Shown piece by piece: positions 42,309 through 50,778 of a stretch of 64,000 nucleotides of DNA. The number at the start of each line of letters is the position of its first letter. Positions within the stretch are counted from its first letter, which is position 1. The position numbers were made by a program, and so were the translations under genes. This DNA is from Halorubrum sp. DM2 (GTDB lineage Archaea > Halobacteriota > Halobacteria > Halobacteriales > Haloferacaceae), in contig NZ_LR594487.1 of NCBI RefSeq assembly GCF_901686465.1, positions 2,325,020 through 2,389,019 of the forward strand, written 5' to 3'. Below the pieces are notes generated by a model. The model had not been told where the DNA came from and ran no database searches. It saw only the letters and a list, made by a program, of their open reading frames with translations.

Positions 42309-43127
42309 TCACTCGACGATCCGGTTCGCGACCGCGACGCTGCCGGCGGCGAGGAGGACGCCGGCGACGACGTCGGTCGCCCAGTGGATGCCGAGGAACA
42401 CCGTCGCGACGACGATACTCGCCGCCAGGAACGCGGCCACGGGGGTCCACCGCGGGAACTCGTCGCGCGTCGAGACGGCCGCGAGCAGGACCGTCACCGA
42501 CAGCGCGGCGTGAAGCGAGGGGAAGACGTTCGTCGCGGCGTTCACCTGCGAGGTGAGCGCCGTCACGCCGCCGAACCAGTCGAGGAGCAGCGGCTCGACG
42601 GTCGCCGCGCTCGGGTCCGCGCCCGCGACCCGCGGGTAGTTCCGCGGCCCGTAGGCGACGATCCCGCCGTAACAGACGATCGCGACCGCGTAGTTGACCG
42701 CGTACGCCGCGACCAGCCGCTTCAGCGGCCGGAGGTCGTCGGCGAACGCGTACACCGCGACCGGCGCGGTCAACAGCACGACGTAGCCGACGACGTACGC
42801 CGGCCCGAAGTAGTACACCGCCCAGCGCGGGATCGCGTCCTGAACCGCGGCCACGAAGTCGCCCTCGACCGCGTAGATCGCCGTCGTCGCGCGGTAGCCG
42901 TACTCGAAGGAGAACGCCTCCAGCCGTCGCAGGAGGCCCTTATTGATCAGGAGGACGAGCGCGAGCGCGCCGACGTACGGCGCGATGCCGACCGCGCGGT
43001 CCCGGAGCAGTCCGCGGTCCCCGAGGACGGTCTCGATCCGGTCGCGGCCGGCGCAGCCCGGCACGAGGAGCGCGACCGCGACCAGCGCGGGACCGCCGAC
43101 CGTCCCGGCGAGCGAGACGAATCCCAT
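42309..43127 (-). CDS. PAP2-family phosphatase, inositol-phosphoceramide/phospholipid type
   Basis: A 272-residue membrane protein with about six helices. The PAP2 signature is complete: NVFPSLHAALSVT (P-S-x-H) and LGIHWATDVVAG (H-x3-D), with an upstream YGPRNYPRVAG near the first conserved motif. The arrangement resembles Aur1/InsP-type PAP2 proteins that dephosphorylate or transfer head groups of membrane lipids at the outer membrane face. It lies 3 bases after the zinc-ribbon membrane gene, same strand, so both form an operon. The substrate is unknown; dolichol or isoprenoid phosphates are plausible. Confidence 0.85.
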   Translation of the reverse strand: MGFVSLAGTVGGPALVAVALLVPGCAGRDRIETVLGDRGLLRDRAVGIAPYVGALALVLLINKGLLRRLEAFSFEYGYRATTAIYAVEGDFVAAVQDAIPRWAVYYFGPAYVVGYVVLLTAPVAVYAFADDLRPLKRLVAAYAVNYAVAIVCYGGIVAYGPRNYPRVAGADPSAATVEPLLLDWFGGVTALTSQVNAATNVFPSLHAALSVTVLLAAVSTRDEFPRWTPVAAFLAASIVVATVFLGIHWATDVVAGVLLAAGSVAVANRIVE

Positions 43128-43130
43128 CGT

Positions 43131-43649
43131 TCAGCGGGTCTCTGACTCGGCCCACGGGAGCGGCTCGGTACACCAGTGACAGAAGTCGATGTCGGCGTCG
43201 GTCTCCTTGCCGCAGTTGGGACACGTCACTTCGAGCGTCTCGCCGTCCTCGCCGGTGACGGCCGCGCTCGGCGGGACCTGCCCGTCGCCGGGAGCGTCGT
43301 CGCCGTCCGCGCTCGCGGTGCGGCGTCGCATCGCCTCGGCCGCGGCGTCGGCCCGCTCGCGCTCCGCGACGTCGGCCCGTCCGACGAGGTACGCGTCGAC
43401 GGCCGACAGCGCGAACAAAAGCGCGACGGGTAGCGCCACGTCGGTCGGGATCGCGGCCGACACCGCCGCGGGGTCGGCGAACGGATCGATCGGCTCGACG
43501 TCGTACAGCGCGAATAGCGCCACCCCGCCGCCGACGATGGTGAGGTGCCACAGCAGCGCCCGCCCCCACCGGCGCAGCGAGAGGTGGCCGAGTCCCGGGA
43601 GGACCAGCGCGAGCACGGCGGCGAGGACGGGACGCAACTGGCTTCGCAT
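43131..43649 (-). CDS. Membrane protein with C-terminal zinc ribbon
   Basis: A 172-residue protein. Three hydrophobic segments (PVLAAVLALVLPGLGHLSL, LLWHLTIVGGGVALFALYD, VALPVALLFALSAVDAYLV) are followed by a charged helix, a Ser/Asp linker and a C-terminal zinc ribbon (CPNCGK...FCHWCTE). The N-terminal LPGLGHLSLRRWGRAL resembles TM2-domain-like small membrane proteins. Zinc-ribbon tails of this type are common in haloarchaeal membrane proteins (I recall a DUF7575-type label). It is translated just before the PAP2 gene; role unknown. Confidence 0.75.
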   Translation of the reverse strand: MRSQLRPVLAAVLALVLPGLGHLSLRRWGRALLWHLTIVGGGVALFALYDVEPIDPFADPAAVSAAIPTDVALPVALLFALSAVDAYLVGRADVAERERADAAAEAMRRRTASADGDDAPGDGQVPPSAAVTGEDGETLEVTCPNCGKETDADIDFCHWCTEPLPWAESETR

Positions 43650-43788
43650 ACGGTTCGAGTTCGCCCGGGCGGTATTTAGGCCTGCGGTGTCGGCCCGAAC
43701 GAAATCGTCTCACCGCGCACGCATCGGGTCCTCGTCCGCTCCGTCCCGGATAACAACCGTTAATCGCGGCCCGCTCGTCCGCCGCCAC

Positions 43789-44655
43789 ATGAGCAGCCAG
43801 CGGGCGACCGCGTTCGTCCCGGGTCACGTCACCGCCTTCTTCAGCGCGCACCCCGACGACGACCCCGCCGTCGCCGGGTCGCGCGGTGCCGGGGTGACGC
43901 TCACCGACGGCGTGACGGTCCGGGTGTCGGCGGTGGACGGCGCGGTCGACGGCACCGGCTCCCGCACGATCGACGGCGAGCCCGGATCGATCGGCGCGGT
44001 CGAGGACGTCCTCACCGACCTGGATGCCGCGAGGGCTGACGTCGCGGTCGAGACCGACCTCCCGATCGGTGCCGGGTTCGGGGTCTCCGGTGCCGCGGCG
44101 CTCGGGGCCGCCCTCGCGGCGAACGCCGCGTTCGACCGCGGCCGCTCCGAGAACGACCTCGTTCGGACCGCTCACGCGGCGGAGGTTGGGCGCGGGACCG
44201 GGCTCGGCGACGTGGTCGCGCAGGCGCGCGGCGGGGTCCCGGTCCGGCTGGAGCCGGGCGCGCCGGGGGTCGGCGAACTCGACGGCGTCCCGGCGACCGC
44301 GCGCGTGGAGTACGTCACCTTCGGCGAGCTGTCGACGGAAGGCGTGTTGGGGGGCGACACGACGGTGCTCTCCGCGGCCGGCGAGGACGCGCTCGACCGG
44401 CTCCGGGCCGACCCGCGGCTCCCGACGCTGATGGCCGCCGCCCGCGAGTTCGCACGCGAGGCGGACCTCCTCGTCCCCGAGGTCGCCGAGGCGGTGGACG
44501 CGGTCGACGCGGCGGGGGGCGAAGCGGCGATGGCGATGCTCGGGCGCACCGCCTTCGCGCTCGGGACCGGCCTCTCCGACGCGGGGTACGAGCCGGAGGC
44601 GTGCCGGGTCGACGCCGCGGGCGCGCGGCTCGTCGGCGGGCGTGGCCGCGAGTAA
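43789..44655 (+). CDS. Pantoate kinase (GHMP family)
   Basis: A 288-residue GHMP kinase from ATG 43789 (MSSQRATAFVPGHVTAFFSA). The N-terminal AFVPGHVTAFF is characteristic of archaeal pantoate kinases; the phosphate loop is LPIGAGFGVSGAAALGAALA. With phosphopantothenate synthetase, pantoate kinase makes 4'-phosphopantothenate in the archaeal CoA pathway, replacing the bacterial synthetase/kinase pair. The frame is open far upstream, but those residues are a shadow of the divergent zinc-ribbon gene. The partner synthetase gene is not in the window. Confidence 0.9.
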   Translation: MSSQRATAFVPGHVTAFFSAHPDDDPAVAGSRGAGVTLTDGVTVRVSAVDGAVDGTGSRTIDGEPGSIGAVEDVLTDLDAARADVAVETDLPIGAGFGVSGAAALGAALAANAAFDRGRSENDLVRTAHAAEVGRGTGLGDVVAQARGGVPVRLEPGAPGVGELDGVPATARVEYVTFGELSTEGVLGGDTTVLSAAGEDALDRLRADPRLPTLMAAAREFAREADLLVPEVAEAVDAVDAAGGEAAMAMLGRTAFALGTGLSDAGYEPEACRVDAAGARLVGGRGRE

Positions 44656-44714
44656 GGTCCCGACGGGCGCGGCCGTGAGTAAGCTCTTTGTCGCGTTCGG
44701 CCGGAGTTGTTCGC

Positions 44715-45479
44715 ATGGCTGAATCGCTTCGCTCGTTCTTCGACGAGCTCGAGTCGCCCGACCGGCACCTCGTTCTCCTGAACCGATCGTCTCCCGACCC
44801 GGTTCTCGGGCTGCTCGACTCGCTGCTCGACGGGCAGTCCGTCTCCATCGGCGAGGCGGCTTCCGACGGCGCGGGCGACGACGTGGTCGCGCTGATCGAG
44901 GACGGGACGGTGATCGCGCGGTCGTCGCTCGACGAACTGCTCGAATCGGTCCTGCTCATCAACTCCGACCTGTACAAGACCGGCGCGATCGAGCTCGACG
45001 ACGTCGCGCTCCCGGACGTGTTCCGAGGGCTGGACGAGGTCCCGTTTCGGGTCCGCAGCTACCCCGCCTCGAACAAGGAGAAGCTCCTGTTGATCATCAT
45101 CTCGCGGGTGATAGAGCGAATCGCGGCCGAACACGGCGACGGAACGCTGCGAGCCTCCTTCCAGCGGCTCTCGCGGATCGACGACGAGCGCGGCACCCGG
45201 TCGGTGTACGAGCGCGTCGCCGGAACCGACGTCGACGTCCACGTCTACGGCGTCGGCGACGTGGAGTCGCTGTCGACGCTTCCGGTGACCGTTCACTCCG
45301 GGACCTCCTACCCGTACCGACGCTCGTGGTTCGTCGTGTTCACGCCTCCCGACGGCGGCGACGGAGACCACGTCGCGCTGCTCGCGCTCGAAGACGAGCC
45401 GAACGTCTGGGACGGCTTCTGGACGTTTCGCCCGGAGCTCGTGGCCCGCATCGAGCGGTACATCGCCGAAGAGATCTGA
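44715..45479 (+). CDS. DICT sensory-domain protein
   Basis: A 254-residue soluble protein from ATG 44715 (MAESLRSFFDELESPDRHLV). Haloarchaeal DICT-domain marks are VVALIEDGTVIARSSLDELL, LLINSDLYKTGAIELDDVAL, the highly conserved YPASNKEKLLLIIISRVIER, and FQRLSRIDDERGTRSVYERV. The C-terminal domain has SWFVVFTPP and WDGFWTFRPELVARIE. DICT domains occur with two-component and diguanylate-cyclase proteins and are thought to sense, but their ligand is unknown. It follows the pantoate kinase by 59 bases with its own start. Its 3' side faces structured element B. Confidence 0.8.
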   Translation: MAESLRSFFDELESPDRHLVLLNRSSPDPVLGLLDSLLDGQSVSIGEAASDGAGDDVVALIEDGTVIARSSLDELLESVLLINSDLYKTGAIELDDVALPDVFRGLDEVPFRVRSYPASNKEKLLLIIISRVIERIAAEHGDGTLRASFQRLSRIDDERGTRSVYERVAGTDVDVHVYGVGDVESLSTLPVTVHSGTSYPYRRSWFVVFTPPDGGDGDHVALLALEDEPNVWDGFWTFRPELVARIERYIAEEI

Positions 45480-45546
45480 GGCCAACGGGTCGCGGTCAGT
45501 CGTCCAGTCGGGACACGAGCGCGACTCGTAGAGGATGACTCCCCCA

Positions 45547-45850
45547 GCAGTGGCGCGTGCCGACGAGCACCCGAAGGGTGTGAGTCGCACGCGCGAGGGA
45601 GTCGCGAGCGACTGGGCGACCGAAGGGAGCCCGGAGCGAGCGACGAGGCTGGGGAGGTGTGAGGTGCGGGGTGGGACTCAAAGGGGCAGCCGGGAAGACG
45701 ACTTAGGCGACACCGCGCGGAGCGAGTGAAACGAGCGACTGAGGAGCGTGGTTCGAGAGAGCGAAGCTCTCTCGTCATCACGAAAGGCGCGAAGCGCCTT
45801 TCGAACGACAGCGAGCGTAAGTCGTCTTCCCGGCTGGGGCTTTGTCGGTG
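45547..45850 (-). repeat. Dispersed structured element, copy B (inverted)
   Basis: Read on the minus strand it has the same blocks as copies A and C: ACAAAGCCCCAG, then hairpin 1, CCCCTTTGAGTCCCACCCC, CCTCCCCAGCCTCGTCG, and a last hairpin. Hairpin 1 arms are 45818-45836 and 45687-45705, perfect over 19 bp with a sequence unlike the other copies. The loop region holds two extra perfect hairpins with 3-base loops (45781-45803, 10-bp arms; 45755-45773, 8-bp arms). The last hairpin has 8-bp arms at 45553-45560 and 45587-45594. It lies between the DICT gene and srp54; no protein is supported in 45480-45934. Confidence 0.8.
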
Positions 45851-45901
45851 TTCGCCGTCGGCCCGCGAGCAGTGACGTATTCCGCGCCCGCCGACGAACA
45901 A

Positions 45902-45909
45902 AGCTTTAC
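45902..45909 (+). promoter_or_regulatory. TATA-like box of srp54
   Basis: AGCTTTAC stands about 26-33 bases before ATG 45935, outside the edge of structured element B. Confidence 0.4.
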
Positions 45910-45934
45910 CGCGTCGCCCGCCTATCTCCGGCAA

Positions 45935-47329
45935 ATGGTACTCGACGACCTCGGTACGTCCCTGCGGAGCAGCCTCGACAAGCTCCAAGGGAAGTCCCGA
46001 CTCTCCGAGAGCGACGTCGAGGAGATCGTCAAGGAGATCCAGCGCTCGTTGCTGTCCGCCGACGTCGACGTCTCCCTCGTGATGGAGCTGTCGGACTCGA
46101 TCAAGTCCCGCGCGCTCGAAGAGGAGCCGCCGGGCGGCACGACCGCGAAAGACCACGTCCTCCGGATCGTCTACGAGGAGATGGTCGAGCTGGTCGGCGA
46201 CTCCACCGAACTCCCCTTAAAAAACCAGACGATCCTGCTGGCCGGGCTTCAGGGGTCCGGGAAGACCACCTCCGCCGCGAAGATGGCGTGGTGGTTCTCG
46301 AAGAAGGGGCTCCGCCCCGCGGTCATCCAGACCGACACGTTCCGGCCGGGCGCGTACGATCAGGCGAAACAGATGTGCGAGCGCGCCGAGGTCGAGTTCT
46401 ACGGGGACCCCGACAACGACGACCCGGTCGACATCGCGCGGACCGGACTGGAGGAGACCGCGGACGCCGACGTCCACATCGTCGACACGGCGGGTCGCCA
46501 CGCGCTCGAAGACGACCTCATCGACGAGATCGAAGAGATCGAGGGCGTCGTCGACCCCGACCGCTCGCTGCTCGTCTTGGACGCCGCGATCGGGCAGGGC
46601 GCGAAAGAGCAGGCCCGCCAGTTCGAGGCGTCGATCGGCATCGAGGGCGTGATGATCACCAAACTCGACGGGACCGCGAAGGGTGGGGGCGCGCTGACCG
46701 CGGTCAACGAGACCGACTCCTCTATCGCCTTCCTCGGTACCGGCGAGACGGTTCAGGACATCGAGCGCTTCGAGCCGTCCGGGTTCATCTCCCGGCTGCT
46801 CGGGATGGGCGACCTGAAGCAGCTCTCCGAGCGCGTCGAGCGCGCGATGCAGGAGACCCAAGAGGAGGACGACGACTGGGACCCCGAGGACATGCTTCAG
46901 GGAGAGTTCACCCTGAAGGACATGAAACGCCAGATGGACGCGATGAACAAGATGGGGCCGCTCGATCAGGTGATGGACATGATCCCCGGACTCGGCGGCG
47001 GGATGATGGACGAGCTACCCGACGACGCGATGGACGTGACCCAAGACCGGATGCGCCGGTTCGAGCGCATCATGGACTCGATGACCGAGGAAGAGCTTGA
47101 GAACCCCCGCGTCATCGGCCAGTCCCGCGTCGAACGCATCGCCCGCGGCTCCGGCACCGACGAGGAGACGATCCAGCAGCTCTTAGAGCAGCACTCGATG
47201 ATGGAGGAGACGATCGGCCAGTTCCAGGGGATGGGCGAGGGCGACATGCAGCGCATGATGAAGAAGATGGGCGGCGAGGGCGGCGGCGGTCTCGGCGACA
47301 TGATGGGCGGCGGGAAAGGGCCGTTTTAA
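45935..47329 (+). CDS. srp54: Signal recognition particle GTPase SRP54
   Basis: A 464-residue SRP54 from ATG 45935 ([20 protein letters not shown]); upstream in-frame codons belong to the repeat flank. N domain ~1-90; G domain with G1 [10 protein letters not shown]2 [11 protein letters not shown]3 DTAGR and G4 TKLDG; then the [11 protein letters not shown] linker and a Met-rich M domain (~300-440) ending in a Gly/Met tail ([14 protein letters not shown]). It binds 7S RNA and signal sequences and brings ribosomes to the membrane via FtsY. It is essential. Structured elements B and C flank it on opposite strands; no ftsY or other SRP gene is adjacent. Confidence 0.96.
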   Translation: MVLDDLGTSLRSSLDKLQGKSRLSESDVEEIVKEIQRSLLSADVDVSLVMELSDSIKSRALEEEPPGGTTAKDHVLRIVYEEMVELVGDSTELPLKNQTILLAGLQGSGKTTSAAKMAWWFSKKGLRPAVIQTDTFRPGAYDQAKQMCERAEVEFYGDPDNDDPVDIARTGLEETADADVHIVDTAGRHALEDDLIDEIEEIEGVVDPDRSLLVLDAAIGQGAKEQARQFEASIGIEGVMITKLDGTAKGGGALTAVNETDSSIAFLGTGETVQDIERFEPSGFISRLLGMGDLKQLSERVERAMQETQEEDDDWDPEDMLQGEFTLKDMKRQMDAMNKMGPLDQVMDMIPGLGGGMMDELPDDAMDVTQDRMRRFERIMDSMTEEELENPRVIGQSRVERIARGSGTDEETIQQLLEQHSMMEETIGQFQGMGEGDMQRMMKKMGGEGGGGLGDMMGGGKGPF

Positions 47330-47390
47330 ATAATCTGTTGTCCGAGGGCCGATCGTTCGTTTCTAATCTGTCGCAGTCGGGCGACGGTGA

Positions 47391-47770
47391 ACTCTCTCAA
47401 AGCTCCAGCCGTTTGCGTATAAACGGTTGCTGGCAGATCGGTAGATAGCACCGCCGAAATTCCAGCCGCTCGGCGATACGTAGCTGTCTCTGATAAATCG
47501 CCGATCGACACGAACACCACCGAAGCCCCAGTCGCGAGGGGGCCGCACGCTCGCTGCGGTCCTCAGTCGCTCGCGTTGCTTGCTCCCTCCGGTCCTTACA
47601 TCGCCTGCGGCCCCCTCGCGACTGCCCCTTCGATTCCCACCCCGCACCGCACAGCACCTCACGCCTCCCCAGCCTCGTCGGCGGTCCTCCGCTTCGCTTC
47701 GGACCGCCGACTCCCTCGCGCGGCGCTCCTCGCGGTCGCCGAGGGCGACCGCTCGGAGGCGCGCGCCACC
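47391..47770 (+). repeat. Dispersed structured element, copy C
   Basis: It starts with two degenerate lead units, each an AA-CCAG block plus hairpin: AAAGCTCCAG with CCGTTT/AAACGG, and GAAATTCCAG with CGGCGAT/ATCGCCG. The main block CCGAAGCCCCAG follows with hairpin 1 arms at 47529-47547 and 47606-47624 (19 bp perfect), then CCCCTTCGATTCCCACCCC, CCTCCCCAGCCTC, hairpin 2 arms GTCGGCGGTCC (47677-47687) and GGACCGCCGAC (47701-47711), and a long third hairpin ending GCGCGCCACCG near 47770. It fills the gap 47330-47860, apart from the promoter of the next gene. Confidence 0.82.
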
Positions 47771-47829
47771 GTGGAACACCGAGATGTCCAGACCGACCCC
47801 TACCGGCAGCCACCGAGCGCTTCAGGCCC

Positions 47830-47836
47830 TTTATAC
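47830..47836 (+). promoter_or_regulatory. TATA box of MFS gene
   Basis: TTTATAC is centred about 28 bases before ATG 47861, which favours that ATG over the TTG six bases upstream as a leaderless start. Confidence 0.55.
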
Positions 47837-47860
47837 GGATGACCGGGCTACGGCTTGGCG

Positions 47861-49090
47861 ATGAACCGCGACCGGATCGGCGAGTACGACGCCTTGGTCC
47901 TCGTCTCGCTCGTCTGGTTCCTCGGGAAGTTCGTCCGCTACCTCTTCCCGCCGCTGTTCGAGTCCATTCAGGGCGCGTACGGCGTGAGCAACGCCACCGT
48001 CGGGACCGCGTTCACCGGCTTCATGGTCGTGTACGCCCTGCTCCAGTTCCCGAGCGGCGCGGTGGCGGACCGGCTCGGTCCGGTGCGGGTGATCGTCGCC
48101 GGCGCGGTCGTCGCGGGCGCGGGATCGCTCGCCGTCGTCTTCGACGCCCCCTTCGCCGCGCTTGTCGCCGCGATGCTCGTCATCGGCGCAGGAACCGGCG
48201 TCCACAAGACCGTCTCGGTGCGGCTGATCGCCCGCGTCTACCCCGTCCGTACCGGGCGGATGCTCGGCGCGCACGACACGCTGGGCGCGATGGGCGGCGT
48301 CGCCGCGCCCGCGGTCGTCGTCGCGGTCCTCTCGGCACCCCCCGCGGTCGCGGCCGTCCTCGCGCGGCTTCCCGGAGCCGACTGGCGCGCCCCCTTCCTC
48401 CTCACCGGCGTCCTCGCCGTCTCGCTCGCGGTCGCGACGGGGCTCCGGCTCCGGGGCGACGAGCGTCTGGGGGCCGAGAACGACGCCGACGGCGACGACT
48501 CGCCCGGCGCGGGCGAGTACTTCCGACTGTTCCGCAATCCGCGGTTCTCGGCGTTCGTGCTGGTGACCGTCGGGTTCTCGTTCGCCCACAACGGGCTGGT
48601 CGCGTTCCTCCCGCTGTACCTCTCGCGGGCCGCCGAGCTCCCCTCGTCGACCGCGAACCTCCTGTATTCGCTGGTGTTCGCGGTGACGTTCGTCCAGCTC
48701 GCCACCGGCGACCTCTCCGACCGTGTCGGCCGCTTCCCGGTGATGGTTGCGACGCTCGGGCTGGCCGCGACGGCGCTCGTCGCGCTCGTCGCGCTCCCCG
48801 GATTCGGCGGCGGCGCGGTCGCGGCCGCGGTCGTCGTCGCCGCGTTCGGACTCGGTTCGCACGGCTTCCAGCCCGTCCGCAGCGCCTACCTGATGGAACT
48901 GCTCCCGGAGCGGCTCGCCGGCGGCGGGCTGGGCGTCGTTCGGACGCTGCTCATGGGTGCCGGCGCGCTCGCGCCCGGCGCGGTCGGCGTCGTCGCCGAC
49001 GCGGTCGGGTTCCGGCCCGCGTTCGCGCTGCTCGCCGGGTCGATGGGGGTCGCGGCGGTCGTCGCCGCCGGGCTCTGGCTGACGGAGTGA
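47861..49090 (+). CDS. Major facilitator superfamily transporter
   Basis: A 409-residue carrier from ATG 47861 (MNRDRIGEYDALVLVSLVWF) with twelve helices. The MFS motif between helices 2 and 3 reads FPSGAVADRLGPVRVIV, and the matching one in the second half is LATGDLSDRVGRFPVMV. The central cytosolic loop is acidic (GDDSPGAGEYFRLF). It is probably a proton- or sodium-coupled transporter or drug exporter; the substrate cannot be told. It lies just after structured element C. Confidence 0.85.
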   Translation: MNRDRIGEYDALVLVSLVWFLGKFVRYLFPPLFESIQGAYGVSNATVGTAFTGFMVVYALLQFPSGAVADRLGPVRVIVAGAVVAGAGSLAVVFDAPFAALVAAMLVIGAGTGVHKTVSVRLIARVYPVRTGRMLGAHDTLGAMGGVAAPAVVVAVLSAPPAVAAVLARLPGADWRAPFLLTGVLAVSLAVATGLRLRGDERLGAENDADGDDSPGAGEYFRLFRNPRFSAFVLVTVGFSFAHNGLVAFLPLYLSRAAELPSSTANLLYSLVFAVTFVQLATGDLSDRVGRFPVMVATLGLAATALVALVALPGFGGGAVAAAVVVAAFGLGSHGFQPVRSAYLMELLPERLAGGGLGVVRTLLMGAGALAPGAVGVVADAVGFRPAFALLAGSMGVAAVVAAGLWLTE

Positions 49091-49133
49091 ACGCGTCGGC
49101 CGGCCCGGATCCGGCGGCGGTCGCGCGGGCCGA

Positions 49134-50177
49134 TCAGCTGTCTCCCTCGCCCGATCCGGGCTCCGCGTCCGTCTCTCGGAGGATGAACGGTCCGATCGAG
49201 AGGGTCCGCTTCGTCACGGTCGCGATCCGGAGGATATACGCCAAGAGGATCGCGAACGGGACGAGCGAGACCGCGGTCGCGACGGCGACGGCGACGACCA
49301 CGGTCTGCGCGCCGCCGACCGACCCGCCGTACGCGGTGGGGTCGAAGAACGCGACCATCGCGGCGGCCGCGAGGAGCGCCGGGACCGCCGACGCGAGCAT
49401 CTGTCGCGAGAGGTCGATCAGCTCCCACTGGAAGTACAGCGTCTTGAAGTGTTCGCGGGCGGGGCCGAACAGCCGGAGCGCCTCGATCAGGTCGTCGAGC
49501 GCGGCGTCCGCGGTCTCGCCGAGGCCGTCCGCGTGCCGCTCGCGGATCCGCCGCGCGGCGACGAGCTTCCACGAGTAGTTGAATCCGAGCGCCGCGGAGA
49601 TCACCTCGAACGAGCCGAACCGCGCGCCCTCCAGATCGGCCGTCGTCCGGTCCGCGTTCTCGGTGACGGCGTCGGTCAGCTCCGCGGTCGCCGCCGCCAG
49701 CTCGGACCCGCTCCGGTCGTCGACGGCGTCGCGGAACGCCTCGGCGCGCTCGCCCGTCGCCGCGACGAGTTCGCGGAGGAACGCCGCCGGCTCCGCGGGG
49801 CTTACGCCCGTCCCGAGGACGTCCGCCGCGTCCGCCCGGAACTCCGTCGCGCCGGCCATCCGCTCCCGCTGGTCGCCGACCGCCCCCAGCTCCTGTGACA
49901 GCACGAGCTGGTTCAGCGTGAGCACGAGCGTGACGCCGGTTATCGTCGCCGTGAGCAGCCCCTGAAACAGCGTGTCGACCGAGTCGCCGCCCCGCAGGCT
50001 CTCCGCAGCGCCGGGGAGCAGGTGGCCGACCGCGACGAGCCCCGAGACCACCGCCGCGAGGATGAGCCCCGCCACGAGCCGGCGGTCGGCGTCGAGCAGG
50101 AGCCACATGGTCGCTCGGCTGCGCCCGGCGCGCTCGCGGACGCTGTCGTCCGGCGTCTCGCCCGATCCGTTCGCCAT
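49134..50177 (-). CDS. Membrane protein, haloarchaeal, unassigned
   Basis: A 347-residue protein with a basic cytosolic start (RERAGRSRATMWLLLDADRR), two close helices (LVAGLILAAVVSGLVAVGHL, LLTATITGVTLVLTLNQLVL), a large acidic helical domain of ~190 residues, and two more helices (AVPALLAAAAMVAFFDP, VAVATAVSLVPFAILLAYIL). The TGVTLVLTLNQLVLSQELG stretch is conserved-looking and resembles DUF4239/bestrophin-like helices, but the relation is uncertain. It converges on the MFS gene. The function is unknown. Confidence 0.68.
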   Translation of the reverse strand: MANGSGETPDDSVRERAGRSRATMWLLLDADRRLVAGLILAAVVSGLVAVGHLLPGAAESLRGGDSVDTLFQGLLTATITGVTLVLTLNQLVLSQELGAVGDQRERMAGATEFRADAADVLGTGVSPAEPAAFLRELVAATGERAEAFRDAVDDRSGSELAAATAELTDAVTENADRTTADLEGARFGSFEVISAALGFNYSWKLVAARRIRERHADGLGETADAALDDLIEALRLFGPAREHFKTLYFQWELIDLSRQMLASAVPALLAAAAMVAFFDPTAYGGSVGGAQTVVVAVAVATAVSLVPFAILLAYILRIATVTKRTLSIGPFILRETDAEPGSGEGDS

Positions 50178-50244
50178 GCCCGCACCTCCCGTTCCGGGGC
50201 GAAAAAGCCTCTGGGGCGGCGGGCCGTCCCGCCGCTCGCGCCGC

Positions 50245-50673
50245 TCACCCGAGCGCGCCCGGATCGAACGCCTCCGGGTCGAACTCGTGTTCTCGGAGCC
50301 GGTCGGCGTCGATCGCCCGCAGCACGGACTCGTCCGTCGCTTCGAGGACGACCGGTGGGGCGACGCCCGCCTCGGCCGCCTCGGCCCAGCGCCCGACGCA
50401 GAGACACCAGCGGTCGCCCGGTTCGAGACCGGGGAAGTCGAACTCGGGGCGCGGCGTGATCAGGTCGTTCCCCCGGTCTCGGCTGTACCGCAGGAAATCG
50501 GCCGTGACGACCGCACAGAGGGTGTGTTCGCCGACGTCGCCCTCGACGTCGCGGCAGTGCCCGTCCCGGAGGTAGCCGGTCGTCGGGTCGCCGCCGCACG
50601 GTTCGAGGTCGCCGCCGAGGACGTTGCGATCGGAGCGGTCGTCGGAACCGGAGTTCGGATCGTCGGTGGACAC
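50245..50673 (-). CDS. DUF2237 family protein
   Basis: A 142-residue soluble protein. GTG 50673 (VSTDDPNSGSDDRSDRNVLG) is the likely start; the open frame continues upstream but runs antisense to the DNA polymerase X gene. DUF2237 hallmarks are NVLGGDLEPCGGDPTTGYLR, DVGEHTLCAVVTADFLRYS, RGNDLITPRPEFDFPGLEPG and DRWCLCVGRW. Two conserved cysteines (PCGG and WCLC) suggest metal or redox chemistry, but no activity is known to me. It diverges from polX, with 105 bases between starts. Confidence 0.8.
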   Translation of the reverse strand: MSTDDPNSGSDDRSDRNVLGGDLEPCGGDPTTGYLRDGHCRDVEGDVGEHTLCAVVTADFLRYSRDRGNDLITPRPEFDFPGLEPGDRWCLCVGRWAEAAEAGVAPPVVLEATDESVLRAIDADRLREHEFDPEAFDPGALG

Positions 50674-50778
50674 GTCGACCCCTCGGGTCGCGCGCGACTT
50701 GTCGCTGGCGGCGGGGTCCGTTCGCCCCCCGGGACGCCGCCGGACGATATAAGCGGCGGGCGGCCGAACTCCGCACAG

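Noticed and set aside
45480-45934. Several open frames between the DICT gene and srp54
   Set aside because: They follow the arms of perfect inverted repeats and lack acidic bias; the region is structured element B.
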